Assembly: GCA_050954505.1 (NCBI GenBank)
Contig: JBPBPY010000167.1
Span: forward strand, 1-23,489
DNA length: 23,489 bases
Direction: 5' to 3'
Origin: JAQGMO01 sp050954505
GTDB lineage: Bacteria; Pseudomonadota; Gammaproteobacteria; Burkholderiales; Burkholderiaceae_D
Both the position numbers and the translations under genes were made by a program. Shown here piece after piece: positions 15,675 through 22,752 of this stretch (positions within the stretch are counted from its first letter, which is position 1; every line of letters starts with the position of its first letter). The notes under the pieces were generated by a model. It searched no databases. It was not told where the DNA came from and was given only the letters and a program-made list of their open reading frames with translations.

Positions 15675-16550
15675 ATGACAGATTCCATCACACTGCACAA
15701 TGCAGCTTCCGACCGCGCCATCATCAGCCTGTTTGGCGGGCAAGTCCTGAACTGGTTCACCAGGAACGGCGGTGAGCAGCTTTATCTTTCTCCTCATGCG
15801 CCGGCACCGGGCAAGGCCATTCGAGGTGGCGTACCGGTTTGTTTTCCCCAGTTCGCCAACTGGGGCACTCTGGTCAAGCATGGCTTTGCCCGCACAGCTC
15901 TCTGGAGCCTCGAAGGCAGCATCCTGAGTGGCCAGAGTGTCGAGCGCGCCCATGCGCGCCTGCGCTTGCGGGAGACTGCTGCAACCCTTGCAGTCTGGCC
16001 GCATCCCTTCGAGCTTTTGCTCGATGTGGGCTTGTCTACCGACGCGCTGGAATTGACACTCACGGTAGTCAACACCGGCAACACGACGTTCCAGTTCACC
16101 GCTGCCTTGCACAGCTATTTTTCGACGGACGATGTGCGCCGCGTTGCATTGACCGGATTGGAGCAGACTACATATCTGGATGCAACTGACGGCAATATTG
16201 CCTGTGAGCCGGACAACAAGGCAATTATGGTCGATGCAGAATTCGACCGCATCTACAATGCTGCGCCGAGTCAGCTCCAATTGTTGGCGAATGATTTGCC
16301 TGCACTACGCATTACGCAAAGCGGGTTTGGAGATTGCGTGGTCTGGAACCCGGGCGCGGAAAAAGCGGCCGCGCTGGGCGACATGCCGGCCAATGACTGG
16401 ACCAGCATGTTTTGCATCGAAGCCGCGCAAATCGAGCATGCGGTAAGGCTTGCGCCCGGCGAGGAGTGGATTGGAAGCCAGCGGATTACCAGCCTGGCCG
16501 CGGCAAACAATGGAGCCGATGCTGCACCAACCTCCGTGGAACTGCGATAA
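15675..16550 (+). CDS. D-hexose-6-phosphate mutarotase / aldose 1-epimerase family
   Basis: This 291-residue protein matches the YeaD-type galactose-mutarotase-like family, which interconverts alpha and beta anomers of hexose 6-phosphates in the cytoplasm. Signatures are GGVPVCFPQFANWG..KHGFAR (about 51-73) with the substrate-binding Arg and His. The catalytic His is near residue 145 in ALHSYFSTDD, and a conserved Glu near 249 lies in MFCIEAAQ. Length and order fit the family. ATG 15675 has a poor ribosome site, and an in-frame TTG upstream at 15639 is possible but not conserved. The gene precedes the zinc ADH, with 67 bases between them and an inverted repeat in the gap, so the two are probably separately controlled. 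Confidence 0.9.
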   Translation: MTDSITLHNAASDRAIISLFGGQVLNWFTRNGGEQLYLSPHAPAPGKAIRGGVPVCFPQFANWGTLVKHGFARTALWSLEGSILSGQSVERAHARLRLRETAATLAVWPHPFELLLDVGLSTDALELTLTVVNTGNTTFQFTAALHSYFSTDDVRRVALTGLEQTTYLDATDGNIACEPDNKAIMVDAEFDRIYNAAPSQLQLLANDLPALRITQSGFGDCVVWNPGAEKAAALGDMPANDWTSMFCIEAAQIEHAVRLAPGEEWIGSQRITSLAAANNGADAAPTSVELR

Positions 16551-16582
16551 CGCAACAAGCCGGTTCGACATGTGGTCTAAAT

Positions 16583-16603
16583 TGAACGTCCTATTAACGT
16601 TCA
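16583..16603 (+). repeat. Inverted repeat TGAACGT-n7-ACGTTCA upstream of the ADH gene
   Basis: A perfect 7-bp inverted repeat (16583-16589 and 16597-16603) with a 7-base A+T-rich spacer ends two bases before the GGAG ribosome site of the zinc ADH gene. It could be a regulator-binding operator or a leader hairpin. Confidence 0.65.
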
Positions 16604-16617
16604 CCGGAGACCACAGA

Positions 16618-17778
16618 ATGCGCGCCCTCGTCTATCATTCGAGCAAAGAAGTCAAAGTCGACAACGTTCCGGATCCGATCATCCAGGAACCGGATGACAT
16701 CATCCTGCAGGTAACAGCGACTGCAATTTGTGGTTCGGACTTGCATCTCTACCGCGGCAAGGTACCTGGCATGAAAGAAGGCGACATCATGGGCCATGAA
16801 TTCATGGGCACTGTGGTTGAAACCGGTCCTGCTGTCACAGCGCTGCAAAAAGGCGACCGCGTCGTGGTGCCGTTCGTGATTGCTTGCGGCACATGTTTCT
16901 TTTGCGATATGCATCTGTTTGCTGCGTGCGAAACCACCAATCCGGACCGTGGCACCATCGTCAACAAGAAATCCCTGAAACCGGGCGCGGCACTGTTCGG
17001 CTTCAGCCATATGTATGGCGGCGTGCCTGGTGGCCAGGCAGAACTGGTGCGGGTACCGAAGGCGAATACCGGCCCGATCAAGATTCCCGCCAATCTCAGC
17101 GATGAACAGGTCCTGTTCCTCAGTGACATCCTGCCGACCGGCTACCAGGCAGTGCTGAATGCGAATGTGAAACAAGGCTCGAGCGTCGCCATTTTTGGCG
17201 CCGGCCCAGTGGGGCAAATGGCAGCGGCGTGCGCAAAGATGCTGGGTGCCGAAAAGATCTTCATGGTGGACCACCACCCCTACCGCCTCGATTTCGCGCA
17301 AAAAACCTACGGCGTCATTCCAATCAATTTCGACAAGGTGGATGCAGCCGAGTTCATCATTGAAAACACCGCATTCCGTGGCGTCGATGCAGTCATTGAT
17401 GCGGTTGGATTCGAGGCAAAGGGCAGCACGCTGGAAACCGCGCTGACAGCCATGAAAGTTGAAGGCAGTAGCGGTGCAGCATTACGGCAATGTATTGCCG
17501 CGGTGCGCCGTGGCGGCATGGTCAGTGTGCCGGGCGTGTATGCCGGGCCGATCCATGGTTTCCTGTTCGGCGACATCTTTGAAAAAGGCATTGGCGTCAA
17601 AGCCGGCCAGACGCATGTACAACGCTTGATGCCGGAATTGCTTTCCTTCATTGAGCAAGGCAAACTGCAACCGGAAGCATTGATTTCGCACCGCATGAAA
17701 CTTGCCGACGCCGTCAAGGGGTATGAAATGTTCGACAAGAAGGAAGACGATTGCCGGAAAGTCGTGCTGACGCCCTGA
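16618..17778 (+). CDS. Zinc-dependent alcohol dehydrogenase, formaldehyde-dehydrogenase-like
   Basis: This 386-residue protein is a medium-chain zinc dehydrogenase of the glutathione-independent formaldehyde-dehydrogenase-like group. Catalytic zinc ligands Cys38 (ICGSD) and His60-Glu61 (GHEFMG) are present. The structural zinc site has all four cysteines, Cys90, 93, 96 and 104 (CGTCFFC..C). The NAD(P)-binding motif GAGPVG is at 194-199, followed by an acidic IFMVDHHP segment that favours NAD(H). The substrate may be formaldehyde, another aldehyde or a polyol. This cannot be settled from sequence. ATG 16618 has GGAG eight bases upstream, and the family start MRALVYH fits. The gene is a likely single unit downstream of an inverted repeat. 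Confidence 0.93.
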   Translation: MRALVYHSSKEVKVDNVPDPIIQEPDDIILQVTATAICGSDLHLYRGKVPGMKEGDIMGHEFMGTVVETGPAVTALQKGDRVVVPFVIACGTCFFCDMHLFAACETTNPDRGTIVNKKSLKPGAALFGFSHMYGGVPGGQAELVRVPKANTGPIKIPANLSDEQVLFLSDILPTGYQAVLNANVKQGSSVAIFGAGPVGQMAAACAKMLGAEKIFMVDHHPYRLDFAQKTYGVIPINFDKVDAAEFIIENTAFRGVDAVIDAVGFEAKGSTLETALTAMKVEGSSGAALRQCIAAVRRGGMVSVPGVYAGPIHGFLFGDIFEKGIGVKAGQTHVQRLMPELLSFIEQGKLQPEALISHRMKLADAVKGYEMFDKKEDDCRKVVLTP

Positions 17779-18112
17779 TGTTTTTTCCAGCCAGGATTTC
17801 ATCCACCAGGCCTGATGGTCTGGTCGATGAAGCCATGTCGGGCAACCGAAAAAAGTGGAAGATGTTCCATTGATTTACAGCCATTGGCTGGCGCGTTACC
17901 TGATGAGCGAGATCGAGCTGCGCGATACCGGTTGCAGTTTGAAGCGCAGGTTTCAACATGGTTTGAGAACAGTGTTATAAGAGTCAAAAAAAGGGAGACA
18001 GAATTTTCTGTCTCCCTTTTTGATCTTTCACCAACTCACCAACTCACCAGCGTTTTTCTTCAGCTGGCGTCATGCTGTGCCAACGTTCAGGTCAGCATGA
18101 CTGTTAACTGTC
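17779..18112. other. Intergenic region between convergent ADH and esterase genes
   Basis: These 334 bases carry no supported gene. A short plus-strand frame, GTG 17855 to TAA 17980, encodes a natural-looking 41-residue sequence (VEDVPLIYSHWLARYLMSEI) that might be a remnant, but it lacks a ribosome site. The strong bidirectional terminator at 17986-18021 is the main functional element. Just after it the 8-bp unit CACCAACT is repeated twice in tandem, starting near 18029. Confidence 0.5.
17986..18021. terminator. Strong bidirectional rho-independent terminator
   Basis: A15-16 bp stem, AAAAAGGGAGACAGA pairing with TCTGTCTCCCTTTTT, has a very short loop and ends in T tracts on both strands. It sits between the plus-strand ADH (stop 17778) and the minus-strand esterase (stop 18113), and closes the latter about 90 bases downstream. 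Confidence 0.9.
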
Positions 18113-19240
18113 TTATTTGCCTGCAGCCGGCGCCGCAGCAAATGCCTGCTTCAACCGGTCACCCCCATATGCCTGTGCCTGGCGTGCCTTGTCGACGACA
18201 GCGGCAGTACCGAAAAACTCATGGGTCACACCTTCATAGTCGCGGCGTTCAACCGGCACGCCCGCTTTCTTGAGCGCATCTTCCATTTTCGCGCCATCGC
18301 TGCGCAATGGATCGATGTGTGCATTGATCAGCGTAACCGGTGGCAAGCCTTCGAGCTTGGCATCGATGAGTTGCAGGCGTGGATCCTTGAGATCCTGGTC
18401 GTTGCGCTTGAGCTTGTCGACAAACCATTTCACCATTGCACGATTAAGCGGTTGTGCTGCGGCATTTTCAATATACGATTCAGTGTTCAAGCTGGTCTGG
18501 GTAACTGGATAGACAGCCAGCACATGGGTCGGTGCCTGGATGTTGGCGTCACGCGCTGCAATCGCGGTTGCCAGCGCCAGGTTGCCGCCAGCGCTTTCAC
18601 CGGCCAGGGCCACGCGCTTGGCATCGCCCTGGATGCTGGCCGCATTGGCCAGGGCCCAGCGATAGGAAGCCAATGCATCGTCCCAGGCAGCAGGGAACTT
18701 GTGCTCCGGCGCCTGGCGGTAATCAACCGAGACCACGACGGCGTTGGCCGATTTTGCCAGGCCGCGTGCACCACCGTCATACACCTTGCGGTCGGCGATT
18801 ACCCAGCCGCCACCGTGGAAATACACCACCACCGGGAATGGACCGGATCCGCTGGGGGTATACACCGTCACCGGCAGCGAGCCTGCTGCGCCAGGAATCG
18901 ACATGTCCTTGCTGGTCACGCCCGGCACCAGGGTGCCGGGATCGGTGCTCTTGCCCTGTTTTTTCAATACCACATTGACGGCGTTGGCAACAGTCGGGTT
19001 CTTGCGGGCCGTTGCGACGTCGACCTTTTCGATTGCCTTTGGTTTCAGGCTGGCCATGGCATCGAGAACGCTGAGCATGTCATCGTCGGCGCGCACCTTG
19101 CCAGCCGCTTTGGCAATGGCATTCTTTACCGGGTTCGGTTGTCCGGATGTGTCGTCAGCAGCAAGCGCAGAAGTCGACAGAAACGATGCGGCCAGCGCAC
19201 CGACGCCCAGCATGGTGGTCAAGGTAATGTGTTTCTTCAA
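18113..19240 (-). CDS. Secreted alpha/beta hydrolase, HSL-type esterase/lipase
   Basis: This 375-residue protein is an exported esterase of the hormone-sensitive-lipase family (family IV). I start it at TTG 19240: AGGAG lies six bases upstream and the product begins with a clean Sec signal peptide, MKKHITLTTMLGVGALAASF..SALA, cleaved near residue 27. The oxyanion motif HGGG is at 142-145, the nucleophile Ser216 lies in GESAGG, and Asp310 (HIDPLRSD) and His340 (THEFF) complete the triad. Residues 30-110 are a helical cap with Lys/Ala-rich helices. The natural substrate is unknown. It probably acts in the periplasm or outside the cell. Its terminator is the hairpin at 17986-18021. A start at 19294 would put non-signal residues before the signal peptide. 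Confidence 0.92.
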   Translation of the reverse strand: MKKHITLTTMLGVGALAASFLSTSALAADDTSGQPNPVKNAIAKAAGKVRADDDMLSVLDAMASLKPKAIEKVDVATARKNPTVANAVNVVLKKQGKSTDPGTLVPGVTSKDMSIPGAAGSLPVTVYTPSGSGPFPVVVYFHGGGWVIADRKVYDGGARGLAKSANAVVVSVDYRQAPEHKFPAAWDDALASYRWALANAASIQGDAKRVALAGESAGGNLALATAIAARDANIQAPTHVLAVYPVTQTSLNTESYIENAAAQPLNRAMVKWFVDKLKRNDQDLKDPRLQLIDAKLEGLPPVTLINAHIDPLRSDGAKMEDALKKAGVPVERRDYEGVTHEFFGTAAVVDKARQAQAYGGDRLKQAFAAAPAAGK

Positions 19241-19634
19241 TTTTCTCTCCTGTAATAAATTTTGTGGCGGAAGGCGAAAGCATGCACAGACCAATGGAAG
19301 GCTCGGAATGTGTTGCCATTTCCACTACTTTACGAGAAGAACGCGACATGTCCTTGCGAGGTCGCAAAGGTTTGACAATCGCTGCTTTCGGGAAAAAATG
19401 GTTCCAGCAGATTCGGGTGCCGGGAGTTGCGCCACCGACGTCGTTTCGATGCAACGCTGCCAGGGTTTGCTCCTGTCAAATCCGCACTACCACGTTTCGA
19501 TTCACAGAGGGGCGTGCTTGTGGACGACAAACAGCAAGTCTCAAAAATATTTACCAGAAGCAATTATTTATTGCTTTCAAGAAATAATTATGTAATGCTT
19601 CAAATCAGGTTGTGACACATTAAAGGGGTTTGAA
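19241..19634. promoter_or_regulatory. Divergent intergenic region, esterase / small unknown gene
   Basis: These 394 bases contain short open frames in several phases but none with a ribosome site and recognisable features. The right end is strongly A+T-rich and includes the inverted repeat AATTATTT/AAATAATT (19562-19569 and 19582-19589). It probably contains the promoter of the gene at 19635. The left end should hold the esterase promoter. Confidence 0.5.
19562..19589. repeat. A+T inverted repeat AATTATTT-n12-AAATAATT
   Basis: A perfect 8-bp inverted repeat lies 46-73 bases upstream of the small gene at 19635. The spacing of one to two helical turns suits a dimeric regulator, but A+T-rich DNA also forms such repeats by chance. 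Confidence 0.5.
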
Positions 19635-19859
19635 ATGACGACAATTTTGACAGGTAATGACAGGCACGATAGTGAATGGACCGATCAAATTTCGCCTCAT
19701 TCAACCCATGATGTTGAAATCGCCATTTCCAATCCGGTTTCGCAAGAAACATCGGACAGGTCCTGCCTTGCAGGCGTGACCTCGGCTGTGGATGTGGCGA
19801 CCGGTCAGCGCAAACGCATACGGATCGGCCTGAACGGATTGCTGATGCGGGAAGTCTGA
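19635..19859 (+). CDS. Small protein of unknown function
   Basis: I do not recognise this 74-residue protein. AAAGGGG six bases upstream of ATG 19635 supports translation. The sequence is polar, Ser/Thr/Asp-rich and without membrane segments or cysteine motifs (one Cys). It ends in a basic stretch, GQRKRIRIGLNGLLMREV. No terminator is evident before the next small gene 79 bases downstream, so the two may be co-transcribed. Confidence 0.5.
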   Translation: MTTILTGNDRHDSEWTDQISPHSTHDVEIAISNPVSQETSDRSCLAGVTSAVDVATGQRKRIRIGLNGLLMREV

Positions 19860-19938
19860 TCAGCGCTCGGCAGCGGCAAAGAATACGCTTTATTTTCATC
19901 AATCGATCACAAGAGCGATCTCAAGCGGAACCAACACC

Positions 19939-20217
19939 ATGACATTCATTCATGCAGCACACGCCCTCAATGACATGGCAGCAGGATTGAAATCGACACC
20001 ACATCCATTGCGTACTGCGGCGGAGACGCTGCGCGAACTGGCAGTCACCGGGGAATCACGCCTGCTCGAAGCCGCCATGGCCGTGGAAAACTTCGTCATG
20101 CTGACTTCCGTCGAACTCGACCGCGAGCAACGCAAATCAGCGGCAACGCTGGCAGCGCTGCTGCACAGTTTCGAACGGCCGCAAGCCCGGTTGATTCCGA
20201 ATCGAATGCCTGGGTAA
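19939..20217 (+). CDS. Small helical protein of unknown function
   Basis: This 92-residue protein is not recognised. It is predicted to be mostly alpha-helical and soluble (HALNDMAAGLKS, LRTAAETLRELAV, RLLEAAMAVENFVMLTSVELDRE), with an Arg-rich tail. No signal peptide or Cys is present. ATG 19939 has only a weak ribosome site (GCGGAA farther upstream). It lies between another small unknown gene and the secreted hydrolase at 20250, all on the plus strand with small gaps, so a three-gene transcript is possible. Confidence 0.5.
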   Translation: MTFIHAAHALNDMAAGLKSTPHPLRTAAETLRELAVTGESRLLEAAMAVENFVMLTSVELDREQRKSAATLAALLHSFERPQARLIPNRMPG

Positions 20218-20249
20218 AATCTGCCATCGCGTCCTTTCCGGAAATTGCC

Positions 20250-21479
20250 ATGCCACGCCGATCAACGCAATTTCCTCCCTGTCTTCCCTCTCTTGATCGC
20301 CGGAGTGTGGCTGCTGCCGGATTGGCGCTGGTTCTTTGCCTTGTGTCTGGCGCCAGGAAAAGCGCTGCGGCGGATTGCCAGCAAGCCGCCGCCAACAATT
20401 GCTACCGCAGCTTGCAACTGGCAACGCCAGGTGGCGGCACCGCCAACCTGCTTCACTATTACTCATCGCTTGCCCCAGAGCCGGTGACAGTACCTGCAAC
20501 AGCATCCCCGGCTCAGCTTGCGGTAAACACAGCGCCAGCAGAACCTGCTCCAACAGCGGCCATTATTGCCGTCCATGGTCATGCCCGTGACGCCAACATC
20601 ATGTTCAACGCCACGTTGGAGGCTGTGCGCCGTGCCGGACGGATGGCGCAAACCATGGTCGTAGCCCCCATGTTTCAGGTTGCAGCAGACGATAGCGGCA
20701 AATGTCCGGCAGCAGGCGCGCCAGCAGCGCAGCCGGGCGACCTGGTATGGACTTGCCAGTCCTGGATAGAAGGCGCAGCAGCGGAGAATGCCGGGCTCGG
20801 TTCAAATGACGCAATCGATGCTCTGGTGGCGGAATTGGTACGTCAGCAGCCTGGCATTCGCACCATTACCATCGCCGGATTTTCTGCCGGGGCGCAAATG
20901 GTGCAACACTACATCGGCTTTGCCGCTGTGCAGCCCCGAGGCGGACCGGCGATCCGTTATGTGGTGGCCGACCCCGGCAGCTGGCTGTACTTCGATGCGG
21001 TGCGCCCGCACGCCATGCGCAACGGTGCGCCTGCGACGATGGCTTCCTGCAGCGACCTGAAGGGCCAATTGGGCGAATGTACCTTCGTTTTCGACGACAG
21101 CACCGTTGCGCAGGAAAACGCGGCCTGTCCTGGCATGAACAGCTGGAAATACGGTCTCGAGGCACTGCCAGCGTCACTCGGTCGCAATGCCACCGCCGCC
21201 AGGGCAGTTTATGTTGCGGCCGAGATTCATTACATTCAAGCCGAGCTTGACAGTCGCGCCGGACGCGGCACTGCTTACCATGTGCTCGACAAATCCTGCG
21301 CTGCAAATGCCCAGGGCCTGTTCCGGCTGCAGCGCGGCATGGCCTACGCCGATTATGACAATGCCCGGCTTGCCCCCGGGAAGCAGCGCCGGGTCACGGT
21401 TGTGCCAAACTGCGCACATGACGCCAGCTGCGTGATTCCACATGATGCCGTGCGCGAGGCCTTGCTGGGACCCCCTTGA
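20250..21479 (+). CDS. Exported cysteine-rich alpha/beta hydrolase
   Basis: This 409-residue protein looks like a secreted alpha/beta hydrolase. The N-terminus has a twin-arginine-like DRRSVAAAG followed by a hydrophobic core (LALVLCLVSG) and an AAA-D cleavage region near residue 41. The nucleophile elbow GFSAG places Ser212 (TITIAGFSAGAQ). VHGHARDAN (about 108-116) would form the oxyanion region and His390 in NCAHDASC is the likely catalytic base. At least ten Cys residues remain in the mature part, which suggests several disulfides made by the Dsb system. The family name is not known to me, and the substrate is unknown (ester or polymer depolymerase are options). The ribosome site before 20250 is weak. 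The stop is followed by a non-coding gap. Confidence 0.75.
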   Translation: MPRRSTQFPPCLPSLDRRSVAAAGLALVLCLVSGARKSAAADCQQAAANNCYRSLQLATPGGGTANLLHYYSSLAPEPVTVPATASPAQLAVNTAPAEPAPTAAIIAVHGHARDANIMFNATLEAVRRAGRMAQTMVVAPMFQVAADDSGKCPAAGAPAAQPGDLVWTCQSWIEGAAAENAGLGSNDAIDALVAELVRQQPGIRTITIAGFSAGAQMVQHYIGFAAVQPRGGPAIRYVVADPGSWLYFDAVRPHAMRNGAPATMASCSDLKGQLGECTFVFDDSTVAQENAACPGMNSWKYGLEALPASLGRNATAARAVYVAAEIHYIQAELDSRAGRGTAYHVLDKSCAANAQGLFRLQRGMAYADYDNARLAPGKQRRVTVVPNCAHDASCVIPHDAVREALLGPP

Positions 21480-21684
21480 GGTTGTATGCCAAGCGTACCG
21501 GTTCCAGGAACGTCTTCACGATCGTCCAGGCACGATTGCCAGGATGCCCGTTGATTGAATAGCAAGCCGACACATAGGGTGGGCGTAGACCAGATAGGCC
21601 ATCTCAAGGGCAAGACTTGTGCTCGTCAGATCAATTCTTTTCACCAGCTTTGAACTCTCGCCAGCATCAGAAAAGGTTTTTGAT

Positions 21685-22611
21685 TCAAGATCCTTGTCTC
21701 GCCAGAATCGTTTTGCTGGCCACGGTTGAAGACCTGTGTCGGTTCAGCAAATCGAGAGGTCCAACAAACTGGCAACTTTTCATTTGCATCGGACGGAAAT
21801 CCATCATGCCGCGACGTTTGATAATGGATGACGTCAGTGACACATAGTGGTATTTGAAGATCACCGAGTGGTCCGAGGCGGCGAAAATCGAATACTCCAA
21901 ACCGGACTCCCTTGTGTCGATCACCCGGCTCAAGCTGTCGGAAATTAATGGGTGAATAGCCAGAGAATAGGCGATCGGTCCAGTCAGACGTAGTACACCC
22001 ATTTGCCCTGTGCCATTCAAATGCGGTTGGTACAGTTCAATATTGCGCAGCACTGTTTCAATTACCGCTTTCAAATAGGGATGCCCCGGCGCGGCAATGA
22101 TGTGTCATTGCTGGTATTCCCCTCTTTTGATGTTTTCCAATTCCTTGACCTTGCCCCAACCGAAATGTGGCCCTTCGGATTCGTTATCCCAATGAGATAA
22201 CAGCAGTCGATCGTCTGGAAAAATGAATTCCTCAAATGGGCACAGGCAGGTACTTTTGATATCCAGATAGACCCCGCCGTATTTATAGAGAAGCAAATAG
22301 CGGAACAGGTCCGCTTTGGCGGCGCCGTATCGCGGATTGATCTTGTCAAAGTACTTATAAATCTCGGCGCCATATGCATTCATGACGAAATTCTTGATGT
22401 CATGATCGTCGTATATCTGATGCTGCCAGCCAGGATTCAAAGAAATCAAATTTTCTACATTCTTCTGCAATGTAACGGGCAGAGTTTTGCATGGAAAAGT
22501 TTGATGGATTAATTTTGGAATGGATTTTCCAAATTCAATCATCGGCAATCGAGGGGTAGGCGATTCCGTTCTTCCCCTGTTTCCAGCGACCGGCAGATAT
22601 TCATGCGACAT
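21685..22611 (-). pseudogene. GT32 (OCH1-like) glycosyltransferase interrupted by in-frame TGA
   Basis: The minus strand encodes a glycosyltransferase of the GT32/OCH1-like type, which transfers sugars from nucleotide-sugar donors, often in polysaccharide synthesis. The upstream part (22611-22108, 168 codons) has IPKLIHQTFPCKTLP, NPGWQHQIYDD and the donor-site region AKADLFRYLLLYKYGGVYLDIKS. A TGA at 22105-22107 stops it in EYQQ-stop-HIIAAPGHPYLKAV. The same frame then continues to 21685 with family sequence (VLRLTGPIAYSLAIHP, YSIFAASDHS, KYHYVSL). Relatives have Trp at such a point, so TGG to TGA is the simplest explanation. Total length would be about 308 residues. Either the gene is dead, or this is a base error, or readthrough occurs. 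The start could also be the internal Met at 22542. The DNA is relatively A+T-rich. Confidence 0.85.
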
Positions 22612-22647
22612 CGAATCAAGCCCCCCACGAAAAATTACCTCAAAGAA

Positions 22648-22653
22648 ATTATA
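22648..22653 (-). promoter_or_regulatory. Probable -10 element for the GT32 gene
   Basis: TATAAT on the minus strand lies about 37 bases upstream of ATG 22611 in an A+T-rich stretch. The -35 region at 17 bases' distance is weak (AATTCC-like). It supports independent transcription of the glycosyltransferase. Confidence 0.4.
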
Positions 22654-22752
22654 TCATTAAATTTCCCGCTGGAATTATTCGAGTCAGGTCAAGCGTTTGG
22701 AACCTTGCCATTTACATCACAGCCGACAGCGTCTTTTTGTCATGTCCAATGA

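Noticed and set aside
17855..17980. Small GTG-started frame of 41 codons between ADH and the esterase
   Set aside because: The sequence looks natural, but there is no ribosome site and no recognised family. It is kept only as a possible remnant.
19264..19587. Plus-strand frame of 107 codons upstream of the small gene at 19635
   Set aside because: It has no family features, uneven composition and no clear ribosome site, and it lies in a divergent promoter region.
21516..21743. Minus-strand open frame of 75 codons downstream of the GT32 gene, in another phase
   Set aside because: It could be a frameshifted tail of the glycosyltransferase, but the known family ends before this point and no motif supports coding.
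22105..22107. TGA in the GT32 gene as a selenocysteine codon
   Set aside because: GT32 enzymes are not known selenoproteins. The relevant position suggests Trp, and no SECIS-like hairpin was evident just downstream.
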